DNA of 9,695 nt from contig DGDY01000193.1 of the NCBI GenBank assembly GCA_002385675.1, forward strand, positions 1-9,695, read 5' to 3'. Positions 6,156-9,695 of the stretch are shown piece after piece. The position numbers and the translations under genes were made by a program. Every line of letters begins with the position of its first letter. Position 1 is the stretch's first letter. Under the pieces are notes generated by a model. It worked only from the letters and a program-made list of their open reading frames with translations, made no database searches and was not told where the DNA came from. This DNA comes from Anaerolineales bacterium UBA3940. GTDB lineage: Bacteria; Chloroflexota; Anaerolineae; Aggregatilineales; UBA3940.

Positions 6156-7709
6156 ATGATGTCTTCCCCGTCTGCAACCCGGCCTCGCCGGAGCGAAACC
6201 AGACTGTCGCCGCGCACGCGTGACGCGCTGATTGTGCTCGCGGCGGCGCTGGCTCATGCCCTGTACCTGCTCCTGGCCTGGCGGGCGACGGGCGCGGCAG
6301 CCTACCCGCTCGACGACTCCTGGATCTACCAGACATACGCCCGCAACCTGGCCCGCGCGGGCGAGTGGGCCTTCATTCCCGGCGTGCCCAGCACCGGCTC
6401 GACCTCGATCCTGTGGACGTTCGTCCTCGCGCCCGGCTATCTGCTGCCAGCCGGGGCCTATGTGTGGACGCAACTCGCGGGCTTTGCATCGCTTGTTGCG
6501 GCGGCGCTCGGCGCGGCGCGCGTGTTTGACGACGACCACCTTGGCTTATCGCTGGCGGTCGGGTTGGCGGTCGCGCTGGAGTGGCACATGGTCTGGGCGG
6601 CGGCGTCGGGCATGGAGACAGCGTTCTTTGCCGCGCTGCTCGTGTGGTTCTGGCACTGGCTGCGCCGCCACGACCCCCGCGTGACCGGCCATCGCTGGCA
6701 GGACGGTCTGAAGCTCGGCGTGTGGGGTGGCGTGCTGATGCTGGCCCGGCCCGAGGGCGTCCTCGCGCTCGGCGTGGCGGGGCTGTACGGGCTGCTCTGC
6801 CCCGGCCCTCTGCGTGACCGGCTGCACTGGGGCGCAGCGGCAGGCGCAGGTTTCGCGCTGCTGCTCGTGCCCTTCTTCGGCTTCAACTTCGCTACGAGCG
6901 GGTCCATCTGGCCCAACACATTCTATGCCAAGCAGACCGAGTACTCTGTTATTTACAGCCAGCCCTACCTGCTGAGATTGGGACGGCAGATAGGCGTGAT
7001 GTTCGTCGGCGCGCTTGCCCTGCTCCTGCCCGGCATCATCGCCGAGATATGGGAGCGGGTGCGCGCGCGCACGGACCTCGTCGGGCTGGCGCCGCTGGCC
7101 TGGGTGCTGCTGCACTGGGCGATGTACGCGGCGCGGCTGCCCGTTACCTACCAGCATGGCCGCTATGCCATCCCGGTTGTGCCTGTGCTCACCCTCTATG
7201 GTATTCGTGGTATGCTCCGGCTGGCAAGGCCCCGGTCTCCCAGCCTGCCCATCCGGACGCTGAGCCGCGCCTGGCTGCTGGCCGCCGCGCTGCTCTTCCC
7301 GCTGACGGTGGCGGCCTTCGGCGCGCCTGCGTATGCCAGCGACAGCGCCTTCATCCAGAGCGAGATGGTCGCAACGGCGCGCTGGGTCGAGGAGAACGTG
7401 CCCGCCGGTGCGGCGCTCGCCGTGCATGACATCGGGGCGATCGGGTACTTCTCCCCGCGTCCGCTGGTGGACCTCGCCGGGCTGGTATCGCCGGATGTCG
7501 TCGAGATCATGCATGACGCTGAGGGGCTGGCGGAGTATATCGTCGCGAGCGGCGCGAAATATCTCATCGTCTTCCCGAATTGGAACGAGACGTACAGGGA
7601 GATGATCGCTATTGGCGGCTTCGAGCCGGTCTGGTCGACGAGCAGCCTGCCGGACTACGCCGGAGAGACCGAACTCGGCCCGATGACCGTGTACCGGGCG
7701 TCGCCATGA
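6156..7709 (+). CDS. Polytopic GT-C glycosyltransferase, AftB-like style
   Basis: This 517-residue integral-membrane enzyme is of the GT-C type but a different subfamily from the two upstream. After one helix (24-42) the loop carries LDDSWIYQTYARNLA (52-66), with the paired Asp 53-54 as likely catalytic residues, then PSTGSTSILWT (78-88). SGMETAFF (151-158), ARPEGVLAL (197-205), NTFYAK (254-259) and YQHGRY (332-337) follow between hydrophobic helices. These blocks resemble bacterial enzymes related to mycobacterial arabinofuranosyltransferase AftB, but donor and acceptor are unknown. The C-terminal 120 residues are extracytoplasmic, with AVHDIGAIGYFSPRPLVDLAGL (422-443) as the most conserved-looking block. 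The start is uncertain: TTG at 6150, ATG at 6156 and ATG at 6159 share the frame, and the only Shine-Dalgarno hint is AGGT near 6140. I prefer 6156. It is divergent from the lipoprotein gene across 51 bp. Confidence 0.85.
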   Translation: MMSSPSATRPRRSETRLSPRTRDALIVLAAALAHALYLLLAWRATGAAAYPLDDSWIYQTYARNLARAGEWAFIPGVPSTGSTSILWTFVLAPGYLLPAGAYVWTQLAGFASLVAAALGAARVFDDDHLGLSLAVGLAVALEWHMVWAAASGMETAFFAALLVWFWHWLRRHDPRVTGHRWQDGLKLGVWGGVLMLARPEGVLALGVAGLYGLLCPGPLRDRLHWGAAAGAGFALLLVPFFGFNFATSGSIWPNTFYAKQTEYSVIYSQPYLLRLGRQIGVMFVGALALLLPGIIAEIWERVRARTDLVGLAPLAWVLLHWAMYAARLPVTYQHGRYAIPVVPVLTLYGIRGMLRLARPRSPSLPIRTLSRAWLLAAALLFPLTVAAFGAPAYASDSAFIQSEMVATARWVEENVPAGAALAVHDIGAIGYFSPRPLVDLAGLVSPDVVEIMHDAEGLAEYIVASGAKYLIVFPNWNETYREMIAIGGFEPVWSTSSLPDYAGETELGPMTVYRASP

Positions 7710-7735
7710 GGTGCAGCGGCTATGTATCAGCCTGC

Positions 7736-7764
7736 GCATTTGGCGGTTGCTGGTGCATTTTGGC
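7736..7764 (+). repeat. Direct repeat in the two-component promoter, possible operator
   Basis: GCATTTGGC at 7736-7744 recurs as GCATTTTGGC at 7755-7764, a start-to-start distance of 19 bases (about two helical turns). The repeats overlap the candidate -35 and spacer, where a bound regulator could influence transcription. The short length leaves room for coincidence. Confidence 0.3.
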
Positions 7765-7775
7765 TGTGGTAGACT
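7747..7775 (+). promoter_or_regulatory. Candidate extended -10 promoter of the two-component operon
   Basis: TTGCTG at 7747-7752 lies 17 bases ahead of TAGACT at 7770-7775, which is preceded by TGG, matching an extended -10 (TGn) element. Matches to the consensus are 3/6 and 4/6. It lies in the locally AT-richer gap before the response regulator, with start of transcription expected near 7782. This is a pattern match only; the sigma-factor consensus of this organism is unknown. Confidence 0.35.
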
Positions 7776-7836
7776 GACCATCATTGTTTAAAAGGTTTGG
7801 ATAGGGACTTTTAACAACAAGATCTAGGGGCAAACT

Positions 7837-8592
7837 ATGAGCGAGGACCCATCTGCACGAACAAGTGCGCCGATTACGGTTGTGATCGTTGACGATCACC
7901 AGATTTTCCGGCAGGGTATTGAAGCCTACCTGGACCTGATCGACGATATTGTCTCTGTAGGCGAAGGGCGGAATGGCGAGGAAGCGCTGGAGATTATCCG
8001 AGCCAAGCAGCCGGACGTCGCGCTCCTTGACATTAACCTCCCTATTATGAACGGCATGCAGGTCATACGTGAGATCGTCGCCGAGCGCCTGCCGGTGCGG
8101 GTCGTCATGCTGACGGCTTACGACGACCCCGAACAGCTTCTGCACGCCATGCACTCCGGCGCGGCGGCGTACTGTCCGAAGGAAATCGAACTGGAGCGGC
8201 TTGTCGAGGTGATCCGCCTCGTCGTCGACGGTTATTATGTTGTCAACGATCAGGTGTTTGACCGGGCGGGCATCGAAGAGTGGCTGGAGCACAGCGTCGA
8301 GGAAGTTGCCGGGCATTACTACGCGGAGCTTTCCGAGACGTTCTCGCCGCTCTCCCCGCGTGAGAGCGAGATTCTGACCTACGTAACGCGCGGGCTGAGC
8401 AACAAAGAGATCGCCCAGTTGCTGGGCATCAGTCACCAGACGGTGAAGAACCACATGACGTCCATCCTGCGCAAGCTGGCGGTGGACGACCGCACTCAGG
8501 CGGCAGTGTATGCGCTGCGGCGCGGCTGGGTGCGTCTGCGCGATACCGTCCAGTCATCCGAGGATGACCTCAACGACAAGAACGAGCTTTAA
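7837..8592 (+). CDS. NarL/LuxR-family response regulator (DegU/LiaR-like)
   Basis: This is a 251-residue cytoplasmic transcription regulator. The receiver domain (about 13-135) has the acidic pair D19-D20 (VDDHQIFRQG), the phospho-acceptor D65 (LLDINLP), T93 (MLTAYDD) and K115, so all phosphorylation and switch residues are present. A helical linker (about 138-168) leads to a LuxR-type helix-turn-helix (170-232): LSPRESEILTYVTRGLSNKEIA, then LLGISHQTVKNHMTSILRKL with the recognition helix near 199-211. It should dimerise and bind DNA when phosphorylated. AGGGG at 7826-7830 is a clear ribosome binding site for the ATG at 7837. The kinase gene follows after 27-nt spacing, making it the obvious partner. 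DegU, LiaR and NarL share this layout, so no single gene name is justified. Direct repeats in its promoter hint at autoregulation, which is unproven. Confidence 0.93.
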   Translation: MSEDPSARTSAPITVVIVDDHQIFRQGIEAYLDLIDDIVSVGEGRNGEEALEIIRAKQPDVALLDINLPIMNGMQVIREIVAERLPVRVVMLTAYDDPEQLLHAMHSGAAAYCPKEIELERLVEVIRLVVDGYYVVNDQVFDRAGIEEWLEHSVEEVAGHYYAELSETFSPLSPRESEILTYVTRGLSNKEIAQLLGISHQTVKNHMTSILRKLAVDDRTQAAVYALRRGWVRLRDTVQSSEDDLNDKNEL

Positions 8593-8619
8593 CGCCGGTA
8601 GGTGAGTGAGAATATCCGC

Positions 8620-9693
8620 ATGGTCAATCCACACACGACAACAGAGCACAAGAGCAGCCGCGAAGAAGCCCTCGACCTGCTGCAGGGCGAGCTCCAGCAG
8701 GCCAACGCGGAGCTCCGCGACATCCAGAACAAGATCCTCACGTCGCGAGGGCAGGTCGAGCAGCTTGCCCAGCGCAGCGCACAGGTCATGGGCGAGGTGC
8801 GGCGCGTCGAAGGCGCGCTGGAGCAGACCCCCCAGCGAACCCTCCGCGAGGTGTATACCGAGGCGCTTGACGTGCAGCAGCGCCTGCTGACGACGCGCAG
8901 CCAGCTAGAACGGCTCCAGGCTGAGGAGACCGTCGTCCGCGAGAAGGTGGCGATGCTGCAGAACGTGCTCGATGTGCTGTCGCATGGGGAGCCTGCGGAG
9001 GACGACGGCGAGCGCTTCAACGCGCGCGAGATGATCATCCGCATCATCGATGCGCAGGAGGAGCAGAGCGAGCGCCTTGCACGCCTGATGCACGACGGCC
9101 CGGCGCACTCGCTCACGAATTTCATCCTGCAGGCGGAGATCTGCGAGAAGCTGTTTGACCGTGACCCGCAAAAGGCGCGGGAGGAGTTGAGCAACCTGAA
9201 GGAGGCGGCGAAGGAGGCCTTCAAGAAGGTGCGCGGCTTCATCTTCGACCTGCGCCCGATGATGCTGCGCGACCTGGGCCTCGTGCCGACGCTGCGCCGC
9301 TACCTCGACGCCTTCAGCGACAAGACCGGCATTGAGACGGAGTTCCAGATGGTGGGGCGCGAGCGCCGCTTTGAGCACTACCGGGAGGCGCTGCTCTTCC
9401 GGGGCGTGCAGGCGCTGATCCAGAATGCGCGTGACCACAGCGGTGCCAGCTCGGTGAGCGTCACGCTCGACATGAGCGGTGACACCATCCGGGCGGTTGT
9501 TGAGGACAACGGGCGCGGGTTCGGCTCGGGGCGGCTGGCGCTCGATGCGGCCAACAGCGCCGCGCTGAGCCTCGGCGCGCTGCGGGAGCGGGTCAACATG
9601 GTCGGCGGGCAGGTGCGCGTGGACAGCGCCTCGGGGCAGGGCGCGCGGATCGAGATCGTGATTCCTGCCGGGCCGGAGGTGCGCGAAGACTAG
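8620..9693 (+). CDS. Soluble HisKA_3 sensor histidine kinase (DegS-like)
   Basis: This 357-residue kinase should autophosphorylate on His and pass the phosphate to the regulator encoded just upstream. There is no transmembrane segment or signal peptide, so it is cytoplasmic. Residues about 9-121 are rich in Glu, Gln, Arg and Leu and look like a long coiled coil replacing a sensor domain, much as in DegS. The HisKA_3 helix has H158 in RLMHDGPAHSL and the DxxxH form (D159, H163) of the phosphatase motif, followed by DLRPMMLRDLGLVPTLRRYL (210-229), very like DegS. The ATPase domain shows N269 (N box), DNGRGF at 296-301 (G1) and LGALRERVNMVGG at 318-330 (G2), so it looks active. I chose the ATG at 8620, behind GAGTGAG at 8604-8610. 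An in-frame GTG at 8602 would add six residues but has a poor ribosome site. The TAG is two bases from the window end. Confidence 0.93.
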   Translation: MVNPHTTTEHKSSREEALDLLQGELQQANAELRDIQNKILTSRGQVEQLAQRSAQVMGEVRRVEGALEQTPQRTLREVYTEALDVQQRLLTTRSQLERLQAEETVVREKVAMLQNVLDVLSHGEPAEDDGERFNAREMIIRIIDAQEEQSERLARLMHDGPAHSLTNFILQAEICEKLFDRDPQKAREELSNLKEAAKEAFKKVRGFIFDLRPMMLRDLGLVPTLRRYLDAFSDKTGIETEFQMVGRERRFEHYREALLFRGVQALIQNARDHSGASSVSVTLDMSGDTIRAVVEDNGRGFGSGRLALDAANSAALSLGALRERVNMVGGQVRVDSASGQGARIEIVIPAGPEVRED

Positions 9694-9695
9694 CG

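Noticed and set aside
5821..6159. Plus-strand Gly/Ser/Val repeat protein of 112 codons
   Set aside because: It is the antisense of the Thr/Pro/Glu/Asp linker and signal peptide of the lipoprotein, which has a lipobox and a strong ribosome site.
7714..7737. Hairpin after the third glycosyltransferase (GGCT / AGCC arms) as a terminator
   Set aside because: The stem is short with a bulge and no T run follows, so it is not a convincing intrinsic terminator.
6546..7784. Minus-strand open frame of 412 codons opposite the third glycosyltransferase
   Set aside because: It has a composition typical of antisense shadow frames (Arg, Gln, His, Pro) and no motif. The plus strand carries several recognisable GT-C motifs.
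7720..8454. Minus-strand open frame of 244 codons opposite the response regulator
   Set aside because: The plus strand encodes a full response regulator with all key residues. The antisense product has no recognisable domain.
8589..9242. Minus-strand open frame of 217 codons rich in Ser, Arg and Cys
   Set aside because: It is the reverse complement of the Glu/Leu/Ala/Arg-rich coiled coil of the kinase, and the Ser/Arg/Cys bias is a direct consequence of that.

Overview
The window is about 9.7 kb of GC-rich (roughly 65% by eye) bacterial chromosome with tightly packed genes. Several traits recall Chloroflexota of the Anaerolineae kind: multi-pass GT-C glycosyltransferases with the family signatures described below, a LiaF/toastrack-type membrane protein, a lipoprotein with a Thr/Pro/Glu linker and a duplicated Cys-pair domain, and a DegS/DegU-like two-component pair encoded regulator first. 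The phylum is inferred from protein style only; there is no rRNA, marker gene or mobile element to anchor it. Layout: (1) 1-3730, plus strand: the tail of an upstream gene (stop at 38-40), then a polytopic glycosyltransferase read in two frames (40-1404 and 1404-2090), then a second polytopic glycosyltransferase (2087-3730). The TGATG and ATGA overlaps mark a translationally coupled operon. The first enzyme appears to be one gene of about 683 codons broken by a one-base deficit in a GGG run at 1326-1328. (2) 3846-5111, plus strand: a membrane protein with a LiaI/LiaF-like transmembrane N-terminus and a DUF4097-like beta-repeat C-terminus whose Gly-Ser-Gly turns recur about every 21 residues. 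It ends at a perfect 12-bp hairpin (5127-5152) that also serves the convergent gene. (3) 5169-6104, minus strand: a lipoprotein with a Thr/Pro/Glu/Asp spacer and two copies of an unnamed extracytoplasmic domain, each holding a Cys pair. (4) 6156-7709, plus strand, divergent from the lipoprotein across only 51 bp: a third polytopic glycosyltransferase, of a different subfamily. (5) 7837-9693, plus strand: a NarL/LuxR-type response regulator followed 27 nt later by a soluble HisKA_3 histidine kinase with a long coiled-coil N-terminus, behind a candidate promoter carrying a direct repeat. Working together: the GT-C enzymes probably move sugars from polyprenyl-phosphate donors onto extracytoplasmic acceptors. 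The LiaF-like protein and the lipoprotein also sit at the envelope. The soluble kinase/regulator pair could control envelope functions, but nothing in the sequence proves a link. No CRISPR array, tRNA, rRNA, insertion sequence or phage gene was seen. All gene-free gaps are shorter than 130 bases.
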